Shown here piece by piece: positions 33,468-45,473 of a stretch of DNA of 64,000 nt. This DNA is from an uncultured Pelagibacteraceae bacterium (GTDB taxonomy: Bacteria > Pseudomonadota > Alphaproteobacteria > Pelagibacterales > Pelagibacteraceae), in contig CACBBX010000001.1 of NCBI GenBank assembly GCA_902537575.1, positions 1 to 64,000 of the forward strand, in the 5' to 3' direction. Below the pieces are notes generated by a model, which ran no database searches, had not been told where the DNA came from, and worked only from the letters and a program-made list of their open reading frames with translations. A program made the position numbers and the translations under genes. Within the stretch, counting starts at the first letter, position 1. The number at the start of each line of letters is the position of its first letter.

Positions 33468-35039
33468 ATGAGCAGCAAAGATAGAGTTGTAATTTTTGAT
33501 ACTACTATGCGAGATGGTGAGCAATCACCTGGAGCGTCAATGAGCTTGGAAGAAAAAATTCAAATTGCAAGAGTATTTGACGAATTAGGAATTGACATTA
33601 TTGAAGCGGGTTTTCCAATCGCATCCCCTGGAGATTTTGAAGCAGTAACCGAAGTTAGTAAAATTTTAAAAAAATCTATTCCTGCAGGATTATCTAGACA
33701 TTCTAAGAAAGACATTGATAGGGCATATGAAGCTTTAAAACATGCCCCAAGATTTAGAATACATACATTTATTTCTACAAGTCCTCTTCATATGAAGCAT
33801 AAATTAAATATGTCTCCAGAAGATGTTTACGATTCTATTGGACAGCATGTAGCTTATGCTAGAAAATTTACTGATGATGTAGAGTGGTCATGTGAAGATG
33901 GGACTAGAACAGATATGGATTTTATGTGTAAGACTGTAGAACTTGCAATTAAAAATGGAGCAACAACAATTAATATCCCCGATACAGTAGGTTATACCAT
34001 TCCATCAGAATTTACAAAAATTATTAAAACATTATTAAATAAAGTTCCAAATATAGATAAAGCAATTTTATCTACTCACTGCCACAATGATTTAGGTTTA
34101 GCAGTTGCAAATTCTCTAGCGGGTGTTCAGGCTGGTGCAAGACAAATTGAATGTACAATTAATGGTTTAGGAGAAAGAGCCGGAAATGCAGCGCTTGAAG
34201 AAGTTGTAATGGCAATTAAAACAAGACCTGACTTAATGCCTTATGATACAGGAATTAATACAACACTTCTAAGTAAAGCTTCTAAAATTGTATCAAATGC
34301 AACTGGTTTTCCTGTGCAGTACAATAAAGCAATTGTTGGAAAAAATGCTTTTGCTCATGAAGCAGGTATCCATCAAGATGGAATGCTTAAAAATAGACAA
34401 ACTTATGAAATTATGACACCTGAAAGTGTTGGTGTTAAACAAACTTCATTAGTGATGGGTAAACATTCTGGAAGACACGCATTTAAGGATAAATTGAATA
34501 GTTTAGGATATCCAGATTTAACTGATGACGTTGTTGGTAATGCTTTTGCTAAGTTTAAAGTTTTAGCAGACAAAAAAAAACATGTTTATGATGAAGATAT
34601 TATTGCACTTATAGATGATAGCCTAATTATTGATAACAAAGTTAATGCAATTAGTCTAAAATCTCTAAAAGTTTTTGCTGGAACAGGTGAACCCCAAAGA
34701 GCAGAGATGACCTTAGATGTTTATGGCGATGTTAAAAAAGCATCAGAAACCGGAGATGGTCCAGTTGATGCTATCTTTAAATGTATTAAAACATTATTTC
34801 CACATGAAGTTAATTTACAATTGTATCAAGTGCATGCCGTTACAGAGGGTACAGATGCTCAAGCGACTGTAAGTGTTAAAATTGAGGAAAAAGGAAAAAC
34901 TACTGTTGGACAAGCTGCTGATACAGATACATTAGTTGCTTCAGCAAATGCTTATATTAATTCATTAAATAAAATGATTATTAAACGAGACAAAACAGCT
35001 CCAATGGAGCAAGAAAGTCAGAAGGTAAGGGGAATATAG
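33468..35039 (+). CDS. leuA: 2-isopropylmalate synthase
   Basis: FDTTMRDGEQSPGASMSLEEKIQIA, HCHNDLGLAVANSLAGVQAGA. Confidence 0.97.
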   Translation: MSSKDRVVIFDTTMRDGEQSPGASMSLEEKIQIARVFDELGIDIIEAGFPIASPGDFEAVTEVSKILKKSIPAGLSRHSKKDIDRAYEALKHAPRFRIHTFISTSPLHMKHKLNMSPEDVYDSIGQHVAYARKFTDDVEWSCEDGTRTDMDFMCKTVELAIKNGATTINIPDTVGYTIPSEFTKIIKTLLNKVPNIDKAILSTHCHNDLGLAVANSLAGVQAGARQIECTINGLGERAGNAALEEVVMAIKTRPDLMPYDTGINTTLLSKASKIVSNATGFPVQYNKAIVGKNAFAHEAGIHQDGMLKNRQTYEIMTPESVGVKQTSLVMGKHSGRHAFKDKLNSLGYPDLTDDVVGNAFAKFKVLADKKKHVYDEDIIALIDDSLIIDNKVNAISLKSLKVFAGTGEPQRAEMTLDVYGDVKKASETGDGPVDAIFKCIKTLFPHEVNLQLYQVHAVTEGTDAQATVSVKIEEKGKTTVGQAADTDTLVASANAYINSLNKMIIKRDKTAPMEQESQKVRGI

Positions 35040-36074
<1,035 letters not shown>

Positions 36075-36079
36075 AAAAG

Positions 36080-36928
36080 ATGGCTACGGGCAGAGACGAC
36101 TTTGTAATTGCCTTTAGATCAGCTTTTTTAAAAAAAAAAGACAAACAAAAATTTTCATTACTTAGTTTAATTTTATTGTCAATAATTGTAATTATTTTAA
36201 GTAACATAAATTTTAAACCCATTCAGTTTGTAAAAATTGGTATTAATGAAATTATTTATAGATCTTCATATATAGTATCCAAACCTGAAAATTATCTTAA
36301 AAATACACTTCTTGTATTTACTGAACATATGAATTTATATGAAAACTATAAAATTACAAAATCAGAGTTTGAAAATTTAAAAGAAGAAAAAATTGTAAAT
36401 AATTTTTTAAAAATAGAAAATAAAAAATTGAGAAATCTGATTAATGAAAATATAGACTCTAATGAAATATTGGCCAAAGTTTTAATTGATCGAGAAAGCC
36501 CTTTTCTAAAATCTGTGATTTTAAATAAAGGAACAAAAGACAATGTAAAAATGGGGATGGCAATAATAGATGGTGTTTATCTTGTAGGTCAAATAATTGA
36601 GGTTAACTATACAAATTCTAGAGCTTTGCTGTTATCCGATCTAAATAGTAAAATACCCTCAGTTTTAGCTCCACAAAATATTCAAGCAGTAGTTTCAGGC
36701 ACAGGAAAGAATTATGGGATAATTGAACATACTAAAGAGGATATCGAGGAAGATTTGAATAAAGTGGACACAATAGTTTATACTTCAGGTCTTGGTGGTC
36801 TTTTTAAACCAGGTATACCTATTGGAAAAATTTACAAAGATTCGGAAAATAAGGTAGATTTCTTTTCTGATTTCACTCAATTAAACTTTATTAAAATAAC
36901 TTCATTTAATATCGGAGATAAAAATTAA
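36080..36928 (+). CDS. mreC: Rod shape-determining protein MreC
   Basis: N-terminal TM, LIDRESPFLKSVILNKGTKDNVKMGMAIIDGVYLVGQI; between mreB and mreD. Confidence 0.92.
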   Translation: MATGRDDFVIAFRSAFLKKKDKQKFSLLSLILLSIIVIILSNINFKPIQFVKIGINEIIYRSSYIVSKPENYLKNTLLVFTEHMNLYENYKITKSEFENLKEEKIVNNFLKIENKKLRNLINENIDSNEILAKVLIDRESPFLKSVILNKGTKDNVKMGMAIIDGVYLVGQIIEVNYTNSRALLLSDLNSKIPSVLAPQNIQAVVSGTGKNYGIIEHTKEDIEEDLNKVDTIVYTSGLGGLFKPGIPIGKIYKDSENKVDFFSDFTQLNFIKITSFNIGDKN

Positions 36929-37446
36929 TGTCTTCTCTAAACGAAAGTACATTTTTCAGAGTATTATTATCTTACTTACCTTTAATAATTTTGTTTGTTT
37001 CTGTATTTAATGAATTCGATTTTAATTATTTAAATATTGAAAATTTTTCATTTAATTTTGTTTACATTCTAATATTTTATTGGACCTTAAGAAATCCTGA
37101 TAGCTTAGGATACTTTTCTATATTTTTAGCAGGAATTATCAACGATGTGGTGTTAGGTATTCCAATAGGAATTAGTAGCTTATCTTATCTGATATTATGC
37201 GCAGTCACAGCATACGTAAGGAATATTACCTTAAGCCCAAATTTTGTAAAAGACTGGTTTTCTTTTTTATTTACAATGGTCCTAATTAATTCAATACAAG
37301 TAATTATTTTAGATTTGATATTTATCATAGAAATTAATTACTTGAGATATTTAGTTAATACAGGATTTACGTTTTTGTTTTACCCATTATTTTTCTTAGC
37401 ATTTAACTTTTTAAGTCAATTAATTTTACAGAAAAAAAATGATTAA
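36928..37446 (+). CDS. mreD: Rod shape-determining protein MreD
   Basis: 172-aa polytopic protein in mreBCD-mrdAB order. Confidence 0.85.
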   Translation: MSSLNESTFFRVLLSYLPLIILFVSVFNEFDFNYLNIENFSFNFVYILIFYWTLRNPDSLGYFSIFLAGIINDVVLGIPIGISSLSYLILCAVTAYVRNITLSPNFVKDWFSFLFTMVLINSIQVIILDLIFIIEINYLRYLVNTGFTFLFYPLFFLAFNFLSQLILQKKND

Positions 37447-39343
37447 AGAAAATTTAAGTATTAGAAAATCAGATGTCATAAACAGAAGAATGTTTATTAT
37501 TGGCGCTGCAAAAATAGTTATATTTGCAGGAATTGTTGCTCGACTTTTTTCACTACAAATAAATGAAAATAAAAAATATCTTACACTTTCAGATAAAAAC
37601 AGGATTAGAGAATGGAAACTCCCACCCACAAGAGGTAATATTGTTGATTATTTTGGAAATATAATTGCAGGAAATCTAAAAGTTTATCAACTTCATATTA
37701 TACCAGAACAAGTTGAAAATTTTAATTATCTATTAGTAAGATTAAAAAACCTTTTAAATTTAAGTGAGAAAAAAATTCAAAAAATAGTAAAGTTAAAAAA
37801 TAAATTAAAACCTTGGGACAGTATCATTGTATCTGAGAATTTAAGCTGGAGCCAATTCTTGAAAGTTAATAATTATTTATATGATTTGGTTGGTGTAAAA
37901 CCTGTGATGACAATCTCTAGAAATTATCCATTTAGTGAAATGTATACTCATGTTTTAGGATATGTGAGTCAGCCAAATGAGGAAGAAATATTAGAAAATG
38001 ATATAGTAAAAGAAAGATTTGTACCTGGTATGAAAATTGGCAAGTTAGGCCTTGAAAAAACCCTCGAGAACCAACTAATTGGAACTAATGCGATCCAAAG
38101 ATATGAGGTTAATGCTTATGGCAAAAGAATAAATCAACTTGAATATCAAAAAGGGCTACAAGGTAGCAAAATACGATTAACAGTAGATACTGAAGTACAA
38201 AAACTTTCTGCTGAATTACTTTCAAGTAAAGCAGGATCAATAAGTGTTATGGATATTTATACAGGAGATATTATAGCTATGTATTCATCACCATCTTATA
38301 ATCCAAATTTATTTTTGTTTGGTATTAGTCAAGATGAATGGCAATTAATTCGAAATAATCCTCTGAAACCATTGATTAATAAAACTCTTTCTGGACTGTA
38401 TTCGCCTGGCTCAACAATAAAACCTATTGTGGCACTTTCTGCTTTGGAAAATAAAATTATTAATCCAAATTTTAAAGTTAAATGCACAGGTAAAACAGAA
38501 CTATATGGGCAAACTTTTCATTGCTGGAAAGAAAAAGGACATGGTTTTGTAAGTTTAAAAAATGCTATGAAACAATCTTGTGATACCTATTTTTATGAAA
38601 TTGCAAGATTGTTAGGAGTTGATCGATTAAATGTAACAGCTAAAAAATTTGGTTTAGGTGAAAAGGTATTAGGAGATTATTTTGATAATGAAAAAAGAGG
38701 TTTATTTCCAAATACTAATTGGAAAAAAAATAATCTTGGAAAAGGATGGGTTTTAGGTGAGACATTGATTACAGGAATTGGACAAGGATACACTCAAACT
38801 ACACCTCTACAATTATGTTTAATGACTGCTCAAATTGCAAATGGTGGATATAAGATTAAACCAAAAATTATAGTAAATGATGATCCATTAAGTTTAGAAC
38901 AGGCAAAAAATTCAATGGAACTTCAGTCTTTGCAAAAATCTAATACAAGATTATTTAATGATCCAAAAAATATTAGAATAGTTCAAGAAGCAATGTTTAG
39001 TTCTACAAATGAGCAATTTGGCACTTCATATAGATCTAGAATCGATGATCCAAAATATCAATTTGCAGGTAAAACTGGGACTGCTCAAGTAAAAAGAATT
39101 AGTAAAAGAGAAAGGGAACTAGATCTAAAATTAGAACAAATACCTTATAAGGATAGAGATCATGCACTTTATGTTGCTTATGGTCCTTATAAAAATCCAA
39201 GATATGCATTAAGCATAATTGTTGAACACGGTGGTTCTGGCAGCAAAGCTGCAGCTCCAATGGCAAAAGAATTGTTTAAATTAATAATTGATAGAGACGA
39301 GCTAAGAGATAAACAATCTAATTTTGAAAATATAAATATCTAA
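37439..39343 (+). CDS. mrdA: Penicillin-binding protein 2 (peptidoglycan transpeptidase)
   Basis: SPGSTIKP (SxxK), GKTGTAQV (KTG) motifs; followed by rodA. Confidence 0.96.
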   Translation: MIKENLSIRKSDVINRRMFIIGAAKIVIFAGIVARLFSLQINENKKYLTLSDKNRIREWKLPPTRGNIVDYFGNIIAGNLKVYQLHIIPEQVENFNYLLVRLKNLLNLSEKKIQKIVKLKNKLKPWDSIIVSENLSWSQFLKVNNYLYDLVGVKPVMTISRNYPFSEMYTHVLGYVSQPNEEEILENDIVKERFVPGMKIGKLGLEKTLENQLIGTNAIQRYEVNAYGKRINQLEYQKGLQGSKIRLTVDTEVQKLSAELLSSKAGSISVMDIYTGDIIAMYSSPSYNPNLFLFGISQDEWQLIRNNPLKPLINKTLSGLYSPGSTIKPIVALSALENKIINPNFKVKCTGKTELYGQTFHCWKEKGHGFVSLKNAMKQSCDTYFYEIARLLGVDRLNVTAKKFGLGEKVLGDYFDNEKRGLFPNTNWKKNNLGKGWVLGETLITGIGQGYTQTTPLQLCLMTAQIANGGYKIKPKIIVNDDPLSLEQAKNSMELQSLQKSNTRLFNDPKNIRIVQEAMFSSTNEQFGTSYRSRIDDPKYQFAGKTGTAQVKRISKRERELDLKLEQIPYKDRDHALYVAYGPYKNPRYALSIIVEHGGSGSKAAAPMAKELFKLIIDRDELRDKQSNFENINI

Positions 39344-40467
39344 TGTTTCAACGAGATAGATTAAATTCTGAACTTTCTTTTTTTCAAAAAATTAAAGAAA
39401 TGGATTATACATTATTGATTTGTATTATTATTTTATCAATCATCAGTTTATTAGTAATGTACTCAACAGATGGTGGTGAAATTCTTTATCACACCAAAAG
39501 TCATTTTAGTAAACTAGTAGTTTTTTTTCCTATGATGATATTGATTGCATTTTTCAACATCAGACATTGGCATACATTTGCATATTTATTTTACTTCCTA
39601 GTTATGCTTTTATTATTATATGTTTCGTTTTTTGGTCTAAAAGCATCAGGCTCACAAAGATGGATGGATTTATATCTATTTGTCCTACAGCCTTCTGAGT
39701 TAATGAAAATCGCTATTATTTTATGTCTTGCAAAATACTATCATCGAATAAAAATTGAAAATGTAAATTCTCTAACAAGCATCATTTTTGTTTTATCAAT
39801 TATAACAATACCAACTATATTTGTAATCTCTCAACCTGATTTAGGAACATCTGTATTAATTGTATTAAGTGGATTAATTGTTTTGTGGTTAGGGGGAGTT
39901 AGGGTTAAATATTTTGTCTACTCACTTATTACTTTTCTAATATCTCTACCTTTTATTATATCTTTTTTGAAACCTTATCAAAAACTAAGAATATTAACAT
40001 TTTTAGATCCAGATAGAGATCCTCTTGGAGCAGGCTATCAAATAATCCAATCTAAAATTGCTATAGGATCAGGTGGACTAGATGGCAAGGGATTTTTAAA
40101 AGGAACACAAAGTTATCTAGATTTTTTACCAGAAAAACATACTGATTTTATTTTTACTTTATTTTCTGAGGAATTTGGTTTTATAGGATCTGTTGGTCTT
40201 TTAATTCTTTATACGGTAATAATATTTAGAATTATTCGTATTGGAGCTTTATCAAGAAGTAATTTTTCTAAATTATTCTGCTTTAGTTTTGCTTTTTCAA
40301 TTTTTATTTATATCGTTGTAAACTTATCAATGGTTTTAGGTTTACTTCCTATAGTTGGATCACCACTGCCGATTATGTCATATGGTGGTTCTTCAATGTT
40401 AGCTACCATGATAGGTTTTGGCATTGTTTTGAGTGCAAAAATTAATCATAAACAAACAATCGCTTAG
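39343..40467 (+). CDS. rodA: Rod shape-determining protein RodA (SEDS)
   Basis: LQPSELMKIAIIL, QPDLGTSVLI, PEKHTDFIFTLFSEEFGF, PIMSYGGSSML. Confidence 0.96.
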   Translation: MFQRDRLNSELSFFQKIKEMDYTLLICIIILSIISLLVMYSTDGGEILYHTKSHFSKLVVFFPMMILIAFFNIRHWHTFAYLFYFLVMLLLLYVSFFGLKASGSQRWMDLYLFVLQPSELMKIAIILCLAKYYHRIKIENVNSLTSIIFVLSIITIPTIFVISQPDLGTSVLIVLSGLIVLWLGGVRVKYFVYSLITFLISLPFIISFLKPYQKLRILTFLDPDRDPLGAGYQIIQSKIAIGSGGLDGKGFLKGTQSYLDFLPEKHTDFIFTLFSEEFGFIGSVGLLILYTVIIFRIIRIGALSRSNFSKLFCFSFAFSIFIYIVVNLSMVLGLLPIVGSPLPIMSYGGSSMLATMIGFGIVLSAKINHKQTIA

Positions 40468-40541
40468 TTATCCAGATTGTAGATAAGCATAATTTGTCAC
40501 TCTAAAAAAATATTTTTTGATTATATAATAAATGATTAAGT

Positions 40542-41783
40542 ATGAGTAAAAATATCAATATTGGAATAGTAGGTGCTGGTATCCAAGGTGTTTCTAATGC
40601 TTTATTTTTGCAAAAAAAAGGTTTCAGTGTAACTATTTTTGATAGGGACAATCCTGGTGCCCAAGCAGCTTCTTACGGAAATGCAGGACATTTCTCTCCG
40701 TATGCTTCTGTTCCGATAAATAGACCAGATGTATTAACAGATGTGCCTGCAATGCTAATGAGTTCCTCTGGTCCATTAGCCTTGAAATGGAATTATGTCC
40801 CTAAAATGATTCCATGGTTTTTAAAATTTATCATGAACTCAACCACTAATAAAATGATGCATACAGCAAAAAATATGCATCAAATTTTAGATCTAGCTTT
40901 ACCAGCATATGATGAATTGTTTGATGAAATAGATTTAGAAGGTTTAGTTGAGAGCAAAGGAATTTTATATATTTGGAATGATCAAAATTTAAAAAGTAGA
41001 GAGCTTGAAATAAATGTGAGAGAGGAACTGGGTGTGGAGCAGCAATTAGTTAACAAAGCTGAAATTCATGATTTAGAACCAAATATTAAACCAATTTATC
41101 ACGCGGGAGTTTACTACCCTTATGCGAGACATGCTCGTAATCCAAAAAAAATACTTTTAAAGCTATTTGATTTATTTTTGAAAAAAGGAGGTAAATTTAA
41201 CAAAGTTAATGTTCAAAATATTAATTTTGATGAAGAAAAACCTATTTTTAAAACTGATACACAAAGTTATATTTTTGATAAAGCAGTAATTGCATGTGGT
41301 GCATTTTCAAAAAAATTGACTGATAACTTTGGTGAAAAAATACCTCTAGATACAGAAAGAGGTTACCATGTTCATTTTAAAAATTGTGACCATTTACTAA
41401 GTAGACCAGTAATATTTTCAAATCGTGGTTTTGGTATTACTCCAATGGAACAGGGTTTAAGAGTAGTAGGAACCGTTGAGTTTGGTGGTTTGAACAATCC
41501 TTTATCAAAATCAAGAGTAAAAAATTTAATTAATAATGCAAAATTTATGCTTGGAGATTTACCCGAACATGAGGATGAGTGGTTAGGTTTTAGACCTACA
41601 CTTCCTGATTTTTTACCAGTTATGGGCCAGTCTAAAAATTATAAAAATATCTATTATTGCTTTGGACACCATCATTTAGGATGGACTTTAGGGCCAATAT
41701 CTGGGAAGATTGTTTCAGGTATGATTGCTAACGAAAATACTAATTTAGATTTAAAACCATATAGCTCATTAAGATTTAGCTAA
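40542..41783 (+). CDS. FAD-dependent oxidoreductase, DadA/D-amino-acid dehydrogenase-like
   Basis: IGIVGAGIQGVSNALFLQKKGFSVTIFDRDNPG dinucleotide-binding motif, C-terminal GHHHLGWTLGPISGKIVS. Confidence 0.88.
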   Translation: MSKNINIGIVGAGIQGVSNALFLQKKGFSVTIFDRDNPGAQAASYGNAGHFSPYASVPINRPDVLTDVPAMLMSSSGPLALKWNYVPKMIPWFLKFIMNSTTNKMMHTAKNMHQILDLALPAYDELFDEIDLEGLVESKGILYIWNDQNLKSRELEINVREELGVEQQLVNKAEIHDLEPNIKPIYHAGVYYPYARHARNPKKILLKLFDLFLKKGGKFNKVNVQNINFDEEKPIFKTDTQSYIFDKAVIACGAFSKKLTDNFGEKIPLDTERGYHVHFKNCDHLLSRPVIFSNRGFGITPMEQGLRVVGTVEFGGLNNPLSKSRVKNLINNAKFMLGDLPEHEDEWLGFRPTLPDFLPVMGQSKNYKNIYYCFGHHHLGWTLGPISGKIVSGMIANENTNLDLKPYSSLRFS

Positions 41784-42680
41784 GTGAACCAAAATATAAA
41801 AGCCTACTTTATGGTGGTTTGTGCAACTTTATTTTGGGCAGGTAATTTTAATATTGGCAAGTTCGCATCCATAGAAAACATATCTCCATTTACTCTTGCA
41901 TTCTTAAGATGGCTTTTAGTTTGGATTATTTTAATACCTTTTACATATAAAGAAATTTACAGATTAAAAAAATTGATTATTAAAAATTTTAAACTATTAT
42001 TCATATTAGGGCTAAGTAGTGTGTTTTTATACAGCGCACTCACGTATAAGGCATTAAACTATACTCAGGTTATTAATGCATCACTCTTTAATACTGCAGC
42101 GCCAGCAGCAATTATTTTAGTTTGCTTGTTATTAAAAATAGAAAAGACAAATATTTTCCAGTTATCAGGTTTATTAATTTCAACATTAGGAATTTTAGCA
42201 ATCATTACCAAACTTGATTTAAATATTTTTCTTTCTTTAGACTTTAACAGCGGAGATTTATTAATGATCATAGCAATAATATCTTGGGGTATTTACTCTG
42301 CATTTTTAAAAAAAAGAAATTTTGAAATTTCTTTACTAGGCCTTATTCAAATCATTTGCACATTTGGACTGCTTTTACTTGCACCTGCGTTTTTATTTGA
42401 ATTAAGTCAGGGTAATTCAATAAATATAGACTTGAACTTATTTTACATTTTAATTTATGTTGCAATTTTTCCTAGTATTGGCTCTTATTATTGTTGGGCT
42501 GGTGCAGTATCTATCATAGGCGCTAATAGAGCTGGTATATTTTTGTCATTAATTCCATTATTTAGCTCAATATTCGCAATCATTATTTATGACGAAAAAT
42601 TTTTATTTTTTCATTTAATTGGGATTATTTTAATTATATTAGGTTTAATTTTATCAAACAAAAAAAATATAAATGCTTAA
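41784..42680 (+). CDS. EamA/DMT family transporter
   Basis: About 10 TM, FWAGNFNIGKFA; GTG start. Confidence 0.88.
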   Translation: MNQNIKAYFMVVCATLFWAGNFNIGKFASIENISPFTLAFLRWLLVWIILIPFTYKEIYRLKKLIIKNFKLLFILGLSSVFLYSALTYKALNYTQVINASLFNTAAPAAIILVCLLLKIEKTNIFQLSGLLISTLGILAIITKLDLNIFLSLDFNSGDLLMIIAIISWGIYSAFLKKRNFEISLLGLIQIICTFGLLLLAPAFLFELSQGNSINIDLNLFYILIYVAIFPSIGSYYCWAGAVSIIGANRAGIFLSLIPLFSSIFAIIIYDEKFLFFHLIGIILIILGLILSNKKNINA

Positions 42681-43623
42681 AGTTGCTATTCTAGACGATT
42701 ATCAAAATGTTGCTCAACAGTTTGTAGATTTAGAAAAATTATCTGGAAAATATGAATTTAAAGTTTTTAGTGAGCCCTTTGCTGATGAGGCAGATGCTAT
42801 AGAAAAATTGTTAGAATTTGAGGCATTATTAATAATGAGAGAGAGAACACCAATTACCAAAAATTTAATTGATAATTTAAGTAGCTTAAAATTTATTATT
42901 ACTAGTGGATTAAGAAATAAATCAATTGATTTAGAATATGCAAAAAAAAGAAAAGTAATTGTTTGTGGAACAGACATAAATAAAAATCCAACACCAGAAC
43001 TAACATGGGCACTTATTCTAGGTTTAGCCAGAAATTTTAAAGAAGAATTAGATAATATGTATCAAGGATATTGGCAAACAACTCTAGGTGTCGAACTAAA
43101 AGGAAAAATTTTAGGTTTAATTGGTCTTGGTCGTGTTGGATCGCAGGTTGCGAAAATTGGGAAAGCTTTTGGTATGCAAGTTATAGCATGGAGTGAAAAT
43201 TTAAATCTCGATACTTGTAAGGAATTAGATGTACTTCCATGTAGTAAAGAAGATTTAATAAAAAATTCCGACTTTTTATCCATTCATGTTCAAGGTGGTG
43301 AAAGATATAAAAATTGTATTACAATTAAAGAATTTGATAAGATGAAAAGAACTTCATATATTATTAATACCTCAAGAGGAGAAATTATTAATGAAGATGA
43401 TTTAATTATTGCATTATCAACTAATGTAATTGCCGGTGCAGGTATTGATGTATACGAAAAAGAACCATTACCTGAAAACAACAAATTAAGATTTTTACCT
43501 AATGCTTTGTTAACCCCACATATAGGTTATGTTACAGAAGAAAATTATAATACATTTTATAATCAAATGATTGAAGGGTTGGAGGCTTGTGTCAATGGCA
43601 ACCCTACTCGTGTACTAAAGTAA
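42673..43623 (+). CDS. D-2-hydroxyacid dehydrogenase family protein
   Basis: GLIGLGRVGSQVAKIGKAFGMQVIAWS, NTSRGEIINEDDLI, DVYEKEPLP. Confidence 0.93.
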   Translation: MLKVAILDDYQNVAQQFVDLEKLSGKYEFKVFSEPFADEADAIEKLLEFEALLIMRERTPITKNLIDNLSSLKFIITSGLRNKSIDLEYAKKRKVIVCGTDINKNPTPELTWALILGLARNFKEELDNMYQGYWQTTLGVELKGKILGLIGLGRVGSQVAKIGKAFGMQVIAWSENLNLDTCKELDVLPCSKEDLIKNSDFLSIHVQGGERYKNCITIKEFDKMKRTSYIINTSRGEIINEDDLIIALSTNVIAGAGIDVYEKEPLPENNKLRFLPNALLTPHIGYVTEENYNTFYNQMIEGLEACVNGNPTRVLK

Positions 43624-43625
43624 CC

Positions 43626-44519
43626 ATGGAATTACCAGTTGTTAACCATGAAGATTATTTTGCAAGAATTGGAGATGATCATAAATTTCCAATTAATAAG
43701 TTTGGTGAATTAGCTAATTATTTATTAAAAAATAAAATAGTAGAAAAGTTTCATAAGCCTTATCCTTGTTCAATTGAAACTTTAAATTATGCACATTCAA
43801 AAGAATATATTTTTGATATTAAAAACAAAACATTAAGTAAAGAAGGGGTAAAGAAGATAGGATTTCCTTTAGTGGATAGTGTGGTTCAGAGATCACTTAT
43901 TGCAACTGGTGGTACAGTTCTTGCCTCAAAGCTTGCAATTAATTATGGAATAGCATGCAATACTGCAGGAGGAAGTCATCACGCAAATTATAATGGTGGA
44001 GCAGGATATTGTGTATTTAATGATGTAGCTGTTGCTGCTCACTATTTAATCAACAGAGGTTTAGCAAATAAAATTCTTATTGTTGACTTAGATGTTCACC
44101 AAGGAAATGGGAACTCCGATATATTTAAAGAAAACAGCAATGTATTTACATTTAGTATGCACTCAAAAACAAATTATCCAGCAAAAAAATCTACTAGTAA
44201 TTTAGATGTTGAGCTAGAAGATAATTTGGAGGATCAAAGTTATATAAATATACTAAAACATTATTTAATAGAGTTAAGTAGAGAGAAGTTTGATTATGTT
44301 TTCTACATTGCAGGCGTAGATATTCATTTTAACGACAGGTTAGGAAAATTAAAAATATCAGATGCGGGAATAAAAATGAGAGATGAATTAGTTATTGAAA
44401 ATTTTTATTCTAAAAAGATACCAATTTGTGGAGTTTTAGGCGGTGGATACAATAAAGATTTCAATAAACTTGTGGAATTACATTCAATTTTACATCAATC
44501 ATGTGCTAAATATATTTAA
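43626..44519 (+). CDS. Histone deacetylase-superfamily hydrolase
   Basis: TAGGSHHANYNGGAGYCVFNDVAVAAHYL, DLDVHQGNGNSDIF. ATG at 43626 preferred over track start 43587. Confidence 0.93.
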   Translation: MELPVVNHEDYFARIGDDHKFPINKFGELANYLLKNKIVEKFHKPYPCSIETLNYAHSKEYIFDIKNKTLSKEGVKKIGFPLVDSVVQRSLIATGGTVLASKLAINYGIACNTAGGSHHANYNGGAGYCVFNDVAVAAHYLINRGLANKILIVDLDVHQGNGNSDIFKENSNVFTFSMHSKTNYPAKKSTSNLDVELEDNLEDQSYINILKHYLIELSREKFDYVFYIAGVDIHFNDRLGKLKISDAGIKMRDELVIENFYSKKIPICGVLGGGYNKDFNKLVELHSILHQSCAKYI

Positions 44520-44521
44520 TC

Positions 44522-44896
44522 ATGGTAAAAAAAATTAATCAAAACTTAACTGCAGAACAAAAATTAATTTTATTTGAAGAAGGAACAGAGCTTGCAGGAA
44601 CAAGTGAGCTTAATCATGAAAAAAGGGAAGGAAGTTTTTATTGTGCAAATTGTGATATTAAACTTTTTGACTCTAAGACAAAATATGAAAGCGGTTCAGG
44701 CTGGCCTTCGTTTTATGAGTCTTTACCAGATGTATTTGAAACAAAAACAGATCATCATATAGGTTATGCTAGAACTGAGTACCATTGTAAAAATTGTGGA
44801 GGACATCATGGTCATATTTTTGAGGATGGACCACAACCAACAGGAAAAAGATACTGCAATAACGGTGTTTGCTTAGTTTTTAAACCTACTAAGTAA
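44522..44896 (+). CDS. msrB: Peptide-methionine (R)-S-oxide reductase
   Basis: SGSGWPSFYESL, CXXC Zn sites, GKRYCNNGVCLVF. Confidence 0.97.
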   Translation: MVKKINQNLTAEQKLILFEEGTELAGTSELNHEKREGSFYCANCDIKLFDSKTKYESGSGWPSFYESLPDVFETKTDHHIGYARTEYHCKNCGGHHGHIFEDGPQPTGKRYCNNGVCLVFKPTK

Positions 44897-44918
44897 TAAC
44901 AACTACAATTAAATAATT

Positions 44919-45173
44919 TTATTTTAAAAGATCTTGAAGTTTATTTTCTTTTTCTAGTGTTCTTGTTTCGTCATAACCACCTATGTGCTCATCATCAAAA
45001 AAAATTTGAGGAATTGTTCTTCTTCCGTTAGCTTTTTTAATCATTTCATCCATTGCACCCTCAACTTTTGATATATCTATTTCATTAAAAGGTGCATTAT
45101 TTCTTGCAAACAATCTTTTAGCAGCCTCGCAATAATTACAGTGTGGACCTGTGTACATTGTAATTTTTTTCAT
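44919..45173 (-). CDS. grxC: Glutaredoxin 3
   Basis: 84 aa, GPHCNYCEAAKRLF, RRTIPQIFFDDEHIGGYDE. Confidence 0.95.
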   Translation of the reverse strand: MKKITMYTGPHCNYCEAAKRLFARNNAPFNEIDISKVEGAMDEMIKKANGRRTIPQIFFDDEHIGGYDETRTLEKENKLQDLLK

Positions 45174-45176
45174 TAT

Positions 45177-45473
45177 TTATAGATAGTCACCTTTTTTAAT
45201 TTTGCTAGTAATTTCTTTTCTAGAATATTCAAATTTTTTTCTATGTTTTATACTTTTTTGATTAACTCTTTTTCTCCACAATCTAAAAGATGTTGGTTTT
45301 ATAGACCTTCTCATAATCTTGATTACTTCGGTTTCTGTTTTCCCTGTTTTTTTTTCTATTTCTTCAAATGTAATTCTATCTGCCCAGGCTGCCCAAATAA
45401 TCCAATCTGGGTCATTTATGTCTGGTTCTGGATTTTTGACTCTAGTGACTGGAATGCGACCTTTTTTTTTCAT
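45177..45473 (-). CDS. DUF2805 / TIGR03643 family protein
   Basis: NDPDWIIWAAWADRITFEEIEKKTGKTETEVIKIMRRSIKPTSFRLWRKRV. Confidence 0.85.
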   Translation of the reverse strand: MKKKGRIPVTRVKNPEPDINDPDWIIWAAWADRITFEEIEKKTGKTETEVIKIMRRSIKPTSFRLWRKRVNQKSIKHRKKFEYSRKEITSKIKKGDYL

